Source: Bacteroidota bacterium
GTDB taxonomy: Bacteria > Bacteroidota > Bacteroidia > B-17B0 > Aurantibacillaceae
Direction: 5' to 3'
DNA: 64,000 nt
Assembly (NCBI GenBank): GCA_013287545.1
Contig: JABDDQ010000001.1
Location: forward strand, 59,898 to 123,897
Positions 52,506 through 61,356 of this stretch are shown here, in pieces. The first letter of the stretch is position 1. Each line of letters starts with the position of its first letter. The position numbers were made by a program, and so were the translations under genes. The notes beneath the pieces were generated by a model, which was not told where the DNA came from, did no database searches, and saw nothing but the letters and a program-made list of their open reading frames with translations.

Positions 52506-52621
52506 TAGGCGTTAAATTTACGGATAAAAGCCATTATAACCCTAATTCAATTTTAGTTCTTCTTAACTAAATATTAAGATATAAAAGCTGTTAATTTAGA
52601 TAATGGTTCACTTGTTTTTTG

Positions 52622-52629
52622 TAACTTTA
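52622..52629 (+). promoter_or_regulatory. Probable -7 element TAACTTTA for the 52642 gene
   Basis: TAACTTTA, one base off TAnnTTTG, 12 bases before the ATG. Confidence 0.3.
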
Positions 52630-52641
52630 CACTGCAACAAA

Positions 52642-52974
52642 ATGAAATCAATTATTTACATATTGCTTTTTGTGTTCGGTTTACTAACTGTTCAGCCTGC
52701 TGTGGCAGAGGTTATACGTGTTACGCAGACTACCAACGGAGTTTGTAAAATGAAATGTTGTAAAGATGAAAAAGGAGCTAAAGAAAACAATTGCTGCTCC
52801 GGTAAAATGTGTATGCCTTGTACTGTTTGTTTATGTTGTTTTACAACCACAGTAGAAAAATCTTCGTTTATTTTTCCAAGACATTCAGAAGGCAATGATT
52901 TAATGATTGCTCAAAACTCTGATTTCCTTTCAGGGTTTATTTCTCAGTGTTTCCATCCACCTAAAATTGCATAA
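52642..52974 (+). CDS. Small secreted cysteine-rich protein
   Basis: A 110-residue product from the ATG at 52642 (the frame opens 13 codons earlier). It has a signal peptide (SIIYILLFVFGLLTVQPAVA), then a cysteine-rich stretch: CKMKCC, NNCCSGKMCMPCTVCLCCF, ten Cys within about 38 residues, and one later Cys in SQCFHPPK. The paired and CxxC-type spacing suggests metal binding or many disulfides. I do not recognise a family. The next gene, 77 bases on, is also secreted and cysteine-rich, so the two probably act together, perhaps in handling copper or another soft metal. Confidence 0.65.
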   Translation: MKSIIYILLFVFGLLTVQPAVAEVIRVTQTTNGVCKMKCCKDEKGAKENNCCSGKMCMPCTVCLCCFTTTVEKSSFIFPRHSEGNDLMIAQNSDFLSGFISQCFHPPKIA

Positions 52975-53051
52975 GTAATTAGTTATTCCGTATAAAATGC
53001 GGAGCAACAATATTTATGAATCAATTTTAAAAACAATTTAATTTACTAAAA

Positions 53052-53240
53052 ATGAAAAAAGTAATTATTGGCGCAGCTGCAGCTATTATGCTTGCAAGCG
53101 CCTCGGTATACGCTGTTAACAGCGCAACAAAAACAAATGAAAGCAAAACTTCATCTTGTTGCTGTAAAGATTGTGGTTGCAATGATTGTTCTTGCGGTAC
53201 GTCTTGTGGCAGCTGTTGCGGAACCAGTTGCAGCAAATAA
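53052..53240 (+). CDS. Small secreted metallothionein-like cysteine-rich protein
   Basis: A 62-residue product with a signal peptide (VIIGAAAAIMLASASVYA) and a mature part of about 43 residues. The last 28 residues hold 11 Cys, in SSCCCKDCGCNDC and SCGTSCGSCCGTSC, with no aromatic or other hydrophobic residues, much like a metallothionein. A shadow frame overlaps but only this one has a signal peptide and clean Cys spacing. It ends at a terminator, so it may share a transcript with the 52642 gene. Metal binding is inferred. Confidence 0.65.
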   Translation: MKKVIIGAAAAIMLASASVYAVNSATKTNESKTSSCCCKDCGCNDCSCGTSCGSCCGTSCSK

Positions 53241-53255
53241 AGGTTTAGCCCTTTA

Positions 53256-53297
53256 ACAAAAAATCCCCTGCTCATTGAGTGGGGGATTTTTGTTTTA
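53256..53297 (+). terminator. Terminator after the Cys-rich gene
   Basis: Stem AAAAATCCCC / GGGGATTTTT with a 13-base loop, followed by a T-rich tail, 16 bases past the stop. Confidence 0.8.
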
Positions 53298-53360
53298 TAT
53301 GCTATCCGTTATATAATTGAAGTAGACGAAACCTTTATCTTTTACATCACAAACTTTTCA

Positions 53361-53368
53361 TAGATTTG
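53361..53368 (+). promoter_or_regulatory. -7 element TAGATTTG for the TPR gene
   Basis: TAGATTTG matches TAnnTTTG and ends four bases before the ATG at 53373, again a leaderless layout. Confidence 0.5.
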
Positions 53369-53372
53369 GTTG

Positions 53373-54725
53373 ATGAAAAAACACCTGCTTTTCATATTTT
53401 TAATTGTTAACTCCTGCCTTTCTTGTGCTCAAAACCTTGATTCTTTATGGGCGGTGTATAATAACAAAGCAGAGGCAGATACAAACCGTCTAAAGGCCAT
53501 ACAAAAGCTTATACGGAATTATGCTGGCAACAACCCTGATACAGCTATTGTTTTAGCACAACAAGAAGAACAACTGGCTGATTTATTACCACCTTCAAAT
53601 AAAAAAACATGGATTGCTGACGCCTTTGGCAATGCAGGTTTTTGTTTTATGAATAAAGGAGATTTACCCAAAGCATTAGATTATTATTTAAAAAGTTTAA
53701 AACTGTATGAAGAAATTAAAGATAAAAAAGGCATAGGATATTGTTACGTATATCTTGGTCTTTTTTATTATTACCAAGCTGAAGATTTAAAAGGCTTAAC
53801 ATACTTTTTAAAGGCTTTAAAAATAAAACAGGAGCTTGGAGATAAAAACGGCATAGGAGCTTGCTATGTTAACATAGGGAATTTTTATATTGGAAAAGCC
53901 GATCACACAACTGCATTATACTATTTTCTGAAGGCATTAGAAATACTTACTGAGGTTAAAAATAAAAAGTATATAGAAAATTGTTATGGCAATATAGGGA
54001 ATCTTTATTTCGATCAATTTGATTATACTAAAGCACTTGAATATTATATAAAGGCTTTGCGGATGCAACAAGAAATTAATGATAAAAATGGTATAGCTAT
54101 AACTTATTTAAATATTGTTGAGTTGTATGGAAGAACAGCTGATTATAAATTATCTATACTATATGGCGATTCAGCTTTACAAACAAGTAAAGAAATTGGA
54201 GACATAGATAGCGAACGTTTAACGTATTGGAAATTGGCCAAAACGTACAGCAAGATGAATAGGTATAAGGAAGCTTATGAGTGTCATGTAAAATTTAAAA
54301 CACTGACAGATAGCATTTTTAATGCTGATAATAGTAAACAACTGGGAGATTTAAAAACGCAGTTTGAAGTAGAAAAAAAGGAAGCTGAACTCAAAATTAA
54401 ATCGGATACTGAAAAAGAGAAAATTAAAGCGGTTTCTTTAGAAGAAAAGAAACGACAGGAATTAATAATAGGAGCAGTAGCGGGCATATTGTTGGTTGTA
54501 GTTATATTTTCTCTGTTTTTGTATAAACGGTTTAAAGTAACTCAAAAACAAAAGCAAATTATTGAAGAACAAAAACTGTTAGTTGATAAAGCTTATGATG
54601 AGTTGCATGAGAAGAATAAAGAAGTAATGGACAGCATTTATTATGCTGAAAAGATACAAAGAGCACTCATTACACCTGAAAAATACATAGCGAATAGCTT
54701 AAATAAATTAATGAAAAACAGTTAG
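53373..54725 (+). CDS. TPR sensor protein with membrane segment and truncated signalling C-terminus
   Basis: A 450-residue protein: signal (HLLFIFLIVNSCLSCAQ), about six tetratricopeptide repeats (about 60-310; for example GDLPKALDYYLKSLKLYEEI and DYTKALEYYIKALRMQQEIN), a coiled stretch, one membrane segment (LIIGAVAGILLVVVIFSLFLY, about 365-385), and a second coiled coil. The end KEVMDSIYYAEKIQRALITP plus EKYI is the linker that in related Bacteroidota proteins leads into a SpoIIE/PP2C phosphatase domain, but here the ORF stops about 15 residues later, so no output domain remains. No frameshifted remainder was seen downstream. Confidence 0.75.
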   Translation: MKKHLLFIFLIVNSCLSCAQNLDSLWAVYNNKAEADTNRLKAIQKLIRNYAGNNPDTAIVLAQQEEQLADLLPPSNKKTWIADAFGNAGFCFMNKGDLPKALDYYLKSLKLYEEIKDKKGIGYCYVYLGLFYYYQAEDLKGLTYFLKALKIKQELGDKNGIGACYVNIGNFYIGKADHTTALYYFLKALEILTEVKNKKYIENCYGNIGNLYFDQFDYTKALEYYIKALRMQQEINDKNGIAITYLNIVELYGRTADYKLSILYGDSALQTSKEIGDIDSERLTYWKLAKTYSKMNRYKEAYECHVKFKTLTDSIFNADNSKQLGDLKTQFEVEKKEAELKIKSDTEKEKIKAVSLEEKKRQELIIGAVAGILLVVVIFSLFLYKRFKVTQKQKQIIEEQKLLVDKAYDELHEKNKEVMDSIYYAEKIQRALITPEKYIANSLNKLMKNS

Positions 54726-54732
54726 CTCCTTA

Positions 54733-55077
54733 CTAAGTAAGTATATCGTTCTTTTTAAAATATTCTAAAACAGCTTTTATCATCAGGTTATTTTGTTCAG
54801 CTGCTTTTAAAAAAGGTAATTGTTCTTTGGTTTTAAAATGGGGCCACCCATCTGCATCGCGCCCTTCAAACTCGTAGTAACCGTAGGGCTCTAACAATGT
54901 GCAAATAGCAATATGCATAATGTTTACTTTTTCATCTTTTTTAAATTTTTTGTAACCCATGCCAAGTTCTTGCACACCAATTAAAAAAATAATAGCATGT
55001 AAATCAGGCTCCATACCAAATTTTTCGGCAAGTGTTTCTTGCAATTGTGTCCACTCGCTTTTTGGTTTTTCTTGCAT
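54733..55077 (-). CDS. Small protein of unknown function
   Basis: A 114-residue soluble protein: MQEKPKSEWTQLQETLAEKF, then a hydrophobic helix (DLHAIIFLIGVQELGMGY), VNIMHIAICTLLEPYGYYEF and a C-terminal helix (AAEQNNLMIKAVLEYFKKND). It looks like a conserved Bacteroidota family without a known role; I cannot name it. It is 7 bases downstream of the dsbD-like gene on the same strand, so it probably shares its transcript. Stops in convergence with the TPR gene. Confidence 0.7.
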   Translation of the reverse strand: MQEKPKSEWTQLQETLAEKFGMEPDLHAIIFLIGVQELGMGYKKFKKDEKVNIMHIAICTLLEPYGYYEFEGRDADGWPHFKTKEQLPFLKAAEQNNLMIKAVLEYFKKNDILT

Positions 55078-55084
55078 GGTTTTT

Positions 55085-57544
55085 TTAAGGATGTTTTTCT
55101 TTATACTTTAAAATGGAATTGCTTAACCAGGCTTTAAAAACGGGTAAATCTTTTCCGGTATCATAACCTATGCCGTTGTTACTTAACAAACTCTCATCAT
55201 CGTTTACAATTACATAATAAGGCTGCGAGCTAATTTTGTATTTGCTTAATTGCATAAAGCCCCACTTCATGCCTTCGGTTTCAAGCGTTACTTTGTCATC
55301 ACCCCATTGTACTTCTTTTTGTTCTGCTTTAGCAAGCTCGTGTCTGTCATCTACAAATAAAGAAACAATAACTAAATCATTAGCTAAAATATTTCTTATT
55401 TCAGGTTCAACCCAAACGTTGTCTTCCATTTTACGGCAGTTAGCACAGGCATGTCCTGTAAAATCTACCATTAAAGGTTTATGAACTTCTTTTGCATAAG
55501 CCAAAGCACTTTCATAATCGTTATGGAAAACTTTTAATCCATCCGGACCATTAATCATTTTTGCAGCCAAGGCAGATGAACTATTTTGAGTAGATGATTG
55601 TACCGATGTTGTTTGTCGTTTCCATTCAGAATAGGTTGAAGGGGGAATAACTCCGCTTAATAATTTTAACGGTGCGCCCCATAAACCCGGAACCATATAA
55701 ACGGTAAAAGCAAAAGCAAGTATGGCAAAAAATAATCGTGGTATAGTTAAAAAGGGTGCCTCAGTATCATGACTTAATTTAAACCAGCCCATTAAATAAG
55801 CTCCGGTTAAACCAAATAGCACAATCCACAAAGTAAGAAACACCTCGCGGGTAAGTATATGTGTTTGATGAACTAAATCTGCATTCGATGCAAATTTTAA
55901 AGCCAATGCTAATTCTAATAAACCAAGTGTAACTTTAACAGTGTTAAGCCATCCGCCCGATTTTGGCATGCTTTGTAACCAACTGGGTACAATGGCAAAC
56001 AAACCAAATGGTAAAGCAAACCCAAACCCAAAACCTAAGAAACCAAAAAATGGTCCGGTAGGGGAGTTACTTACTAAGGGAATTAAATTACCAATAAAAA
56101 TACCGGTACATGAAAATGAAACTAACGACAGCGTGGTAGCCATAAAAAAGATGCCGATAAAACCACCTCTGTCACTTTGCGAATCTATTTTATTAAGCCA
56201 TGAATTGGGTAATACAATTTCGAAAGCACCCAAAAAACTAATACCAAAAATAATAAGCATAATAAAAAAGAAAATATTAAAAGCCGCACTTGATGCTATG
56301 GCGTTTAAAGCAGTTTCGCCAAACACGGCGGTAATTAATAACCCCAGTGCAGTGTAAATAATAATTATGCTAAACATAAATAATAGAGCTTCTTTAATAG
56401 CTCCACTACGTGTTTTATTACGCTTTAAAAAGAAACTTACGTTCATTGGTATCATAGGAAAAACACAAGGTGTAATTAATGCGGCTAAACCAAAGCCTAT
56501 GCCTTTTAAAAATATTAGCCACCAAGGCGTACTCTCGCTTGTGGTTTTTTCTGGAGTATTAGTTTCTGCTACCGGCGTTTTAACTTCAGTAGATATTGTG
56601 GTATCTGTTTTCGTACTTGTATCTGCAATTGTCTCTTGAGTAGAAACAACTCCTTCTCCTATATTTAAAGAGAATTTTTTAGCAGGAGGAAACTCACATT
56701 TTTCTTCCGTACAAACCTGAAACACATCAAACTTACCTGTTAATGTAAATAGTTTACCAGTTTTTACTTTAATGCGTTGAGTAAAAGTGGCTTTGTTCTC
56801 AAAGTAATAAACAACTGCTTTAAATTGCGGATCCATTTTTTTTATAGGCGTACTTTCTTTAAGCTTGCCTACAAATTCGTAATCTGCAGATGGGTTAAAT
56901 TCTATGTGAGTTGGGTTTGGCCCCCCTGTTTGGTTAACAGAAAATATGTGCCATCCATTTTCAATAGCTGTATTAAAAATAATATCATACTCAGTATCCG
57001 ATACTTTTTTAGATTCTATCTTAAATATTACAGGACTGGCACCTTTTGTTGTAGTGTTTTCTATTTTTTCAACCGGCGCAGCTGCTTGCTCTATGTTAAG
57101 CGAAAACTTTTTAGCAGGCGGAAAGGTGCACATTACATCCGTACAGGTTTGAAATTCATACTTGCCCGTTACCTCAAATGTTTTATCTGTTTTTGCTTTA
57201 ATGCGTTGGGTAAAAGTGGCTTTGGTTTTGAAATAAGCTACCTGCATATCAAACACCTTATCCATTTCCTGTATGGGTGTACTTTCTTTAAGTTTTCCTG
57301 CCAGCTCATAATCTGCAGATGGGCTAAGTTCTATACGGGTAGGGTTTGGGCCATCCCCCGTTTGGTTAATAGAGTATATGTGCCAGTCTTTTTCAATAAC
57401 AGCATTAAAAACAATATCGTACTCGGTAGCCGATACTTTTCTATATTCTATATTAAATTTTACCGGATTTTTTTCTTGAGCAAATGCTTGTAATGTACCC
57501 AGCAGAATAAAAAGCAAGGCAATTTTATAGAGTAATTTTTTCAT
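55085..57544 (-). CDS. dsbD: DsbD-like thiol:disulfide interchange protein with duplicated N-terminal domain
   Basis: An 819-residue protein: signal peptide (LYKIALLFILLGTLQAFAQ), then two copies of the DsbD N-terminal immunoglobulin-like domain (about 25-152 and 168-298). Each ends in a CxxxxC plus FPPAKKFSLNI motif (CTDVMC and CTEEKC). A Thr/Pro-rich linker leads to a CcdA-like region with about eight segments (about 340-640), starting LAALITPCVFPMIPMNVSFF, with the other redox Cys in LVSFSCTGIFIG. The C-terminal thioredoxin domain has FTGHACANCRKMED near 705-718. It passes electrons from cytoplasmic thioredoxin to extracytoplasmic proteins. Confidence 0.9.
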   Translation of the reverse strand: MKKLLYKIALLFILLGTLQAFAQEKNPVKFNIEYRKVSATEYDIVFNAVIEKDWHIYSINQTGDGPNPTRIELSPSADYELAGKLKESTPIQEMDKVFDMQVAYFKTKATFTQRIKAKTDKTFEVTGKYEFQTCTDVMCTFPPAKKFSLNIEQAAAPVEKIENTTTKGASPVIFKIESKKVSDTEYDIIFNTAIENGWHIFSVNQTGGPNPTHIEFNPSADYEFVGKLKESTPIKKMDPQFKAVVYYFENKATFTQRIKVKTGKLFTLTGKFDVFQVCTEEKCEFPPAKKFSLNIGEGVVSTQETIADTSTKTDTTISTEVKTPVAETNTPEKTTSESTPWWLIFLKGIGFGLAALITPCVFPMIPMNVSFFLKRNKTRSGAIKEALLFMFSIIIIYTALGLLITAVFGETALNAIASSAAFNIFFFIMLIIFGISFLGAFEIVLPNSWLNKIDSQSDRGGFIGIFFMATTLSLVSFSCTGIFIGNLIPLVSNSPTGPFFGFLGFGFGFALPFGLFAIVPSWLQSMPKSGGWLNTVKVTLGLLELALALKFASNADLVHQTHILTREVFLTLWIVLFGLTGAYLMGWFKLSHDTEAPFLTIPRLFFAILAFAFTVYMVPGLWGAPLKLLSGVIPPSTYSEWKRQTTSVQSSTQNSSSALAAKMINGPDGLKVFHNDYESALAYAKEVHKPLMVDFTGHACANCRKMEDNVWVEPEIRNILANDLVIVSLFVDDRHELAKAEQKEVQWGDDKVTLETEGMKWGFMQLSKYKISSQPYYVIVNDDESLLSNNGIGYDTGKDLPVFKAWLSNSILKYKEKHP

Positions 57545-57563
57545 ACATGAGATTAGTCGGTTC

Positions 57564-57571
57564 CAAAGGTA
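57564..57571 (-). promoter_or_regulatory. -7 element TACCTTTG for the dsbD-like gene
   Basis: CAAAGGTA on the plus strand, 19 bases before the ATG. Confidence 0.45.
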
Positions 57572-57649
57572 AAAAATTACAAGCTGAAAACGTTTTTTAC
57601 AAAACCTTTATTTAGAAACATTATAAATTAAACAGTTTATAAGTTAGGC

Positions 57650-57680
57650 TTGATATTACGGCTTTGGGTGTGTAAATTTG
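57650..57680 (+). promoter_or_regulatory. sdhC promoter: TTG, 20 bases, TAAATTTG
   Basis: TTG at 57650-57652 and TAAATTTG at 57673-57680 are 20 bases apart, matching the Bacteroidota consensus, and lie 24 bases before the sdhC ATG. Confidence 0.65.
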
Positions 57681-57704
57681 ACGCCGCTAAAAGTCTTTAA
57701 TATT

Positions 57705-58370
57705 ATGAGCAAAGAAAATTTTCTTCAATCAAGTCTGGGTAAAAAATTAGTAATGGGTATAACGGGTTTATTCCTTATAACCTTTTTAATAGTGCACGTT
57801 GGCTGTAATGCCTGCATTTTTGCCAACGATGGAGGTGTACTTTTTAACGAAGTATGCCATTTTATGTCGCATAACTTTTTTATACGTGTTATGGAAATTG
57901 TTTTGTTTGCCGGCATTTTTACGCATATGATACAGGCTTTATTATTAACCATGAAAAACAACAAAGCTCGTCCAATAAAATATGCGGTAACTAACGGCGC
58001 TTCTAATAGCAAATGGTATAGCCGTAGCATGGGTGTTTTAGGTTCGTTATTATTAATGTTTTTTGTAGTGCATTGGGCTCATTTTTGGGTTCCTACTAAG
58101 GTGGCAGTTTTTACCGGACAAGAAGAAAACACCTTTGAACATATGAAAGAAATTTTCTCGAAAGAATATGTTGTAGCAATTTATTTATTGGGTATCATTT
58201 CTCTTTGTTACCACTTATTACATGGTTTTCCATCTGCTTTTCAAACAGTAGGTTTAAATAATAAAAAATACACCCCGCTATTAAAAAAAGCGGGTGCAAC
58301 TTTTGCTATTGTGGTGTGCACATTGTTTGCAGCTATGCCAATAACTGTGTATTTAGGAATCATTAAATAA
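57705..58370 (+). CDS. sdhC: Succinate dehydrogenase, cytochrome b558-type subunit
   Basis: A 221-residue inner-membrane subunit with five hydrophobic segments. The frame opens at a TTG nine codons upstream inside the promoter, so the ATG at 57705 is used. Early text SSLGKKLVMGITGLFLITFLI with HVGCNACIF, and MEIVLFAGIFTHMIQALLLTM and later HLLHGFPSAFQTVG, carry the His residues that ligate two b hemes. This is the single-chain diheme anchor of type B SQRs, which uses menaquinone. First gene of sdhCAB; sdhA starts 24 bases after the stop. Confidence 0.93.
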   Translation: MSKENFLQSSLGKKLVMGITGLFLITFLIVHVGCNACIFANDGGVLFNEVCHFMSHNFFIRVMEIVLFAGIFTHMIQALLLTMKNNKARPIKYAVTNGASNSKWYSRSMGVLGSLLLMFFVVHWAHFWVPTKVAVFTGQEENTFEHMKEIFSKEYVVAIYLLGIISLCYHLLHGFPSAFQTVGLNNKKYTPLLKKAGATFAIVVCTLFAAMPITVYLGIIK

Positions 58371-58394
58371 TTTAAGAATTTAAAAGTTTTATAT

Positions 58395-60383
58395 ATGGCA
58401 ACTTCACCAAAATTAGATGCTAAAATCCCTAAAGGAGAGATAGACCAAAAATGGAGTAAATATCGCTCTACTGTACACTTGGTTAACCCGGCTAATAAAC
58501 GTAGCCTCGAGGTTATCATTGTAGGTTCTGGTTTAGCTGGTGCATCGGCAGCAGCTTCGTTAGCTGAGATGGGATATAAAGTAAAAGTATTTTGCTTTCA
58601 AGATTCTCCTCGTCGTGCGCACTCTATTGCCGCACAAGGTGGTATAAATGCTGCAAAAAACTATCAAAACGATGGTGATAGCGTTTATCGTTTATTTTAC
58701 GATACCATTAAAGGAGGCGATTACCGTTCTCGTGAAGGAAATGTGCATCGTTTAGCTGAGGTATCAGGCAACATTATTGACCAGTGTGTAGCTCAAGGCG
58801 TACCTTTTGCTCGCGAATATGGCGGGGTTTTAAGTAACCGTTCATTTGGTGGTACACAGGTACAGCGTACATTTTATGCAGCCGGACAAACCGGACAACA
58901 ACTATTATTAGGGGCTTATAGTGCCTTACAACGCCAGGTTGGTATGGGGGCTGTTAAATTATATGCGCGTCACGAAATGTTAGACGTGGTAAATATTGAT
59001 GGTAAATGCCGTGGCATTATTGCCAGAGATGTAATTACCGGAAAATTAGAAAGACATTTTGGTCATGCAGTGTTAATTGCATCAGGTGGATACGGAAACG
59101 TATTTTACCTTTCTACCAACGCAATGGGTAGCAACGTGACTGCAGCCTGGAAAGCGCACAAAAAAGGTGCCTTTTTTGGTAACCCATGCTATACACAAAT
59201 TCACCCAACTTGTATTCCCGTTAGTGGCGACCATCAATCTAAATTAACCTTAATGTCTGAATCACTTCGCAATGATGGACGTATTTGGGTTCCTAAAAAA
59301 GCAGGTGATACACGCAAGGCGAGTGAAATTCCGGAAGAAGAAAGAGATTATTACTTAGAGCGTCGTTATCCTGCCTTTGGTAACTTGGTTCCACGCGATG
59401 TGGCATCACGTGCCGCTAAAGAGCGTTGCGATGCAGGTTTTGGTGTAGGTGCAAGTAAATTAGCGGTGTATCTTGATTTTTCTGCTAACATGATGCGTTA
59501 CGGGCAAATTGAAGCCAACAAACAAAACATACATAACCCAAGTAAAGAAAAAATACGTGAGCTGGGTATGGGGGTTGTAAAAGAAAAATATGGTAACCTG
59601 TTTGATATGTACAAACAAATTACAGGCGAAGATCCATATGAAATTCCAATGCGCATTTACCCTGCAGTGCACTATACAATGGGTGGCCTTTGGGTTGATT
59701 ATAATTTAATGACTACCGTGCCTGGTTTATATGCTTTGGGTGAAGCTAACTTCTCTGATCATGGGGCTAATCGCCTTGGTGCATCTGCATTAATGCAAGG
59801 TTTAGCTGATGGTTATTTTGTTATCCCTTATACTATCGGAGATTATTTATCAGAAGAAATTCGTACTAAAGCAATTCCAACTGATCACGAAGCTTTTGTA
59901 AAAGCAGAAGCAGAAGTTCAAGAGCGCATCAATAAATTGATGACAATTAAAGGCACAAAATCGGTAGATCATTTCCACAAACAATTAGGTAAAATTATGT
60001 GGGAAAAATGTGGAATGGCACGTAACGCAGCAGGTTTAAAACAAGCAATAGAAGAAATTAAAAAATTGCGTGAAGAATTTTGGAAAGATGTACGTGTTAC
60101 CGGTGAAGCAAACGAGTTTAATCCTGAATTAGAAAAAGCAGGCCGTGTGGCTGATTTCTTAGAACTTGGTGAATTAATGTGTATGGATGCTTTAAACCGT
60201 AACGAAAGTTGTGGTGGGCATTTCCGTGAAGAGTACCAAACCGAAGAAGGCGAAGCAAAACGCGATGATGATAATTTTGCTTACGTGGCTGCTTGGGAAA
60301 ATAAAGGGAATAATGCTTGGGAATTACATAAAGAAGAATTGATTTTTGAGAATATAAAAATTGCTGCACGTTCATATAAATAA
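58395..60383 (+). CDS. sdhA: Succinate dehydrogenase / fumarate reductase flavoprotein subunit
   Basis: A 662-residue subunit with covalently bound FAD. The N-terminal FAD fold is [20 protein letters not shown] at about 36-55, and the FAD-attaching His lies in [18 protein letters not shown] at about 73-90. Active-site blocks are [13 protein letters not shown] at about 268-280, [12 protein letters not shown] near 335, and [12 protein letters not shown] at about 427-438. The C-terminal helical domain is intact. Length is normal for the menaquinone-linked type. It is 6 bases upstream of sdhB. Confidence 0.95.
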   Translation: MATSPKLDAKIPKGEIDQKWSKYRSTVHLVNPANKRSLEVIIVGSGLAGASAAASLAEMGYKVKVFCFQDSPRRAHSIAAQGGINAAKNYQNDGDSVYRLFYDTIKGGDYRSREGNVHRLAEVSGNIIDQCVAQGVPFAREYGGVLSNRSFGGTQVQRTFYAAGQTGQQLLLGAYSALQRQVGMGAVKLYARHEMLDVVNIDGKCRGIIARDVITGKLERHFGHAVLIASGGYGNVFYLSTNAMGSNVTAAWKAHKKGAFFGNPCYTQIHPTCIPVSGDHQSKLTLMSESLRNDGRIWVPKKAGDTRKASEIPEEERDYYLERRYPAFGNLVPRDVASRAAKERCDAGFGVGASKLAVYLDFSANMMRYGQIEANKQNIHNPSKEKIRELGMGVVKEKYGNLFDMYKQITGEDPYEIPMRIYPAVHYTMGGLWVDYNLMTTVPGLYALGEANFSDHGANRLGASALMQGLADGYFVIPYTIGDYLSEEIRTKAIPTDHEAFVKAEAEVQERINKLMTIKGTKSVDHFHKQLGKIMWEKCGMARNAAGLKQAIEEIKKLREEFWKDVRVTGEANEFNPELEKAGRVADFLELGELMCMDALNRNESCGGHFREEYQTEEGEAKRDDDNFAYVAAWENKGNNAWELHKEELIFENIKIAARSYK

Positions 60384-60389
60384 AAAGTT

Positions 60390-61154
60390 ATGAGTCACGG
60401 AAACATGAATTTAACCTTAAAGGTTTGGAAACAAAAAAATAAAGATGCTAAAGGCGCTTTAGAAACATATCAGGTAAAAGGCATTTCGCCCGATATGAGT
60501 TTTTTAGAAATGTTTGATGTGCTTAACGAGCAACTGATAACAGAAGGAAAAGACCCTATTGCATTTGACCATGATTGTCGCGAAGGAATTTGTGGCATGT
60601 GCAGTATGTTTATTAATGGTCGCCCACATGGGCCTGTTAAAGGAGTTACAACCTGCCAACTACATATGCGTAGTTTTAAAGATGGCGATACTATTGTGGT
60701 TGAACCTTGGCGTAGTGCAGCTTTTCCGGTGGTTAAAGATTTAGCGGTTGATAGAAGTGCTTTTGATAGAGTTATTGCAGCAGGTGGTTTCGTATCGGTA
60801 AACACAGGTAATGCAAAAGACGCTAACAATATTTTAATTAATAAAGATGATGCCGATGATGCGTTTAATGCGGCGGCTTGTATTGGTTGTGGTGCTTGTG
60901 TAGCTACGTGTAAAAATGGTTCGGCTATGTTATTTGTATCGGCAAAAGTTTCGCAATTAGCTTTATTACCACAAGGGCAAATTGAAAAAGAAGCCCGTGT
61001 ACTTAGTATGGTTGGCCAAATGGATGATGAAGGCTTTGGAGCTTGCAGCGTAACAGGTGCTTGTGAAATAGAATGTCCTAAAGGCATTTCGTTAGAGAAT
61101 ATTGCGCGTATGAATAGAGAATATTTAGGTGCAAATATTAAATCTAAACATTAG
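60390..61154 (+). CDS. sdhB: Succinate dehydrogenase / fumarate reductase iron-sulfur subunit
   Basis: A 254-residue subunit that relays electrons from FAD to the hemes. The N-terminal [2Fe-2S] domain has [20 protein letters not shown] (about 56-75) plus the fourth Cys in TTCQLHM; the C-terminal part has [14 protein letters not shown] (about 164-177) and [14 protein letters not shown] (about 214-227) for the [4Fe-4S] and [3Fe-4S] clusters. All cluster Cys are present. It ends the sdhCAB operon, with a terminator about 30 bases downstream. Confidence 0.95.
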   Translation: MSHGNMNLTLKVWKQKNKDAKGALETYQVKGISPDMSFLEMFDVLNEQLITEGKDPIAFDHDCREGICGMCSMFINGRPHGPVKGVTTCQLHMRSFKDGDTIVVEPWRSAAFPVVKDLAVDRSAFDRVIAAGGFVSVNTGNAKDANNILINKDDADDAFNAAACIGCGACVATCKNGSAMLFVSAKVSQLALLPQGQIEKEARVLSMVGQMDDEGFGACSVTGACEIECPKGISLENIARMNREYLGANIKSKH

Positions 61155-61182
61155 TATTAGTAAAATAACATTTTTGTTGAAA

Positions 61183-61215
61183 AACGGCCAACTATACCAG
61201 TTGGCTGTTTTGTTT
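61183..61215 (+). terminator. Terminator after sdhB
   Basis: Stem AACGGCCAACT / AGTTGGCTGTT (one G-U pair), 5-base loop, T-rich tail. Confidence 0.8.
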
Positions 61216-61295
61216 TCTGGAAATCGTGAAAAAATGACATTTAGTCGATTTTACGGTTAAAAAAAGTGTCAATCCACCTATTTTGTTTGCAAAAA

Positions 61296-61327
61296 TTTGT
61301 TTTTAGGTAAACTATTTTATACAATTG
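61296..61327 (+). promoter_or_regulatory. Probable promoter of the M43 protease gene: TTTG, 20 bases, TACAATTG
   Basis: TTTG at 61296-61299 and TACAATTG at 61320-61327 (one mismatch to TAnnTTTG) are 20 bases apart and 29 bases before the ATG. Confidence 0.5.
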
Positions 61328-61356
61328 CAGTAATCAAAACCACTAACTAAAAACAA

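Noticed and set aside
53068-53256. A second 62-codon frame overlapping the Cys-rich gene
   Set aside because: It is a shadow of the Cys-rich gene, with no sensible signal peptide or composition.
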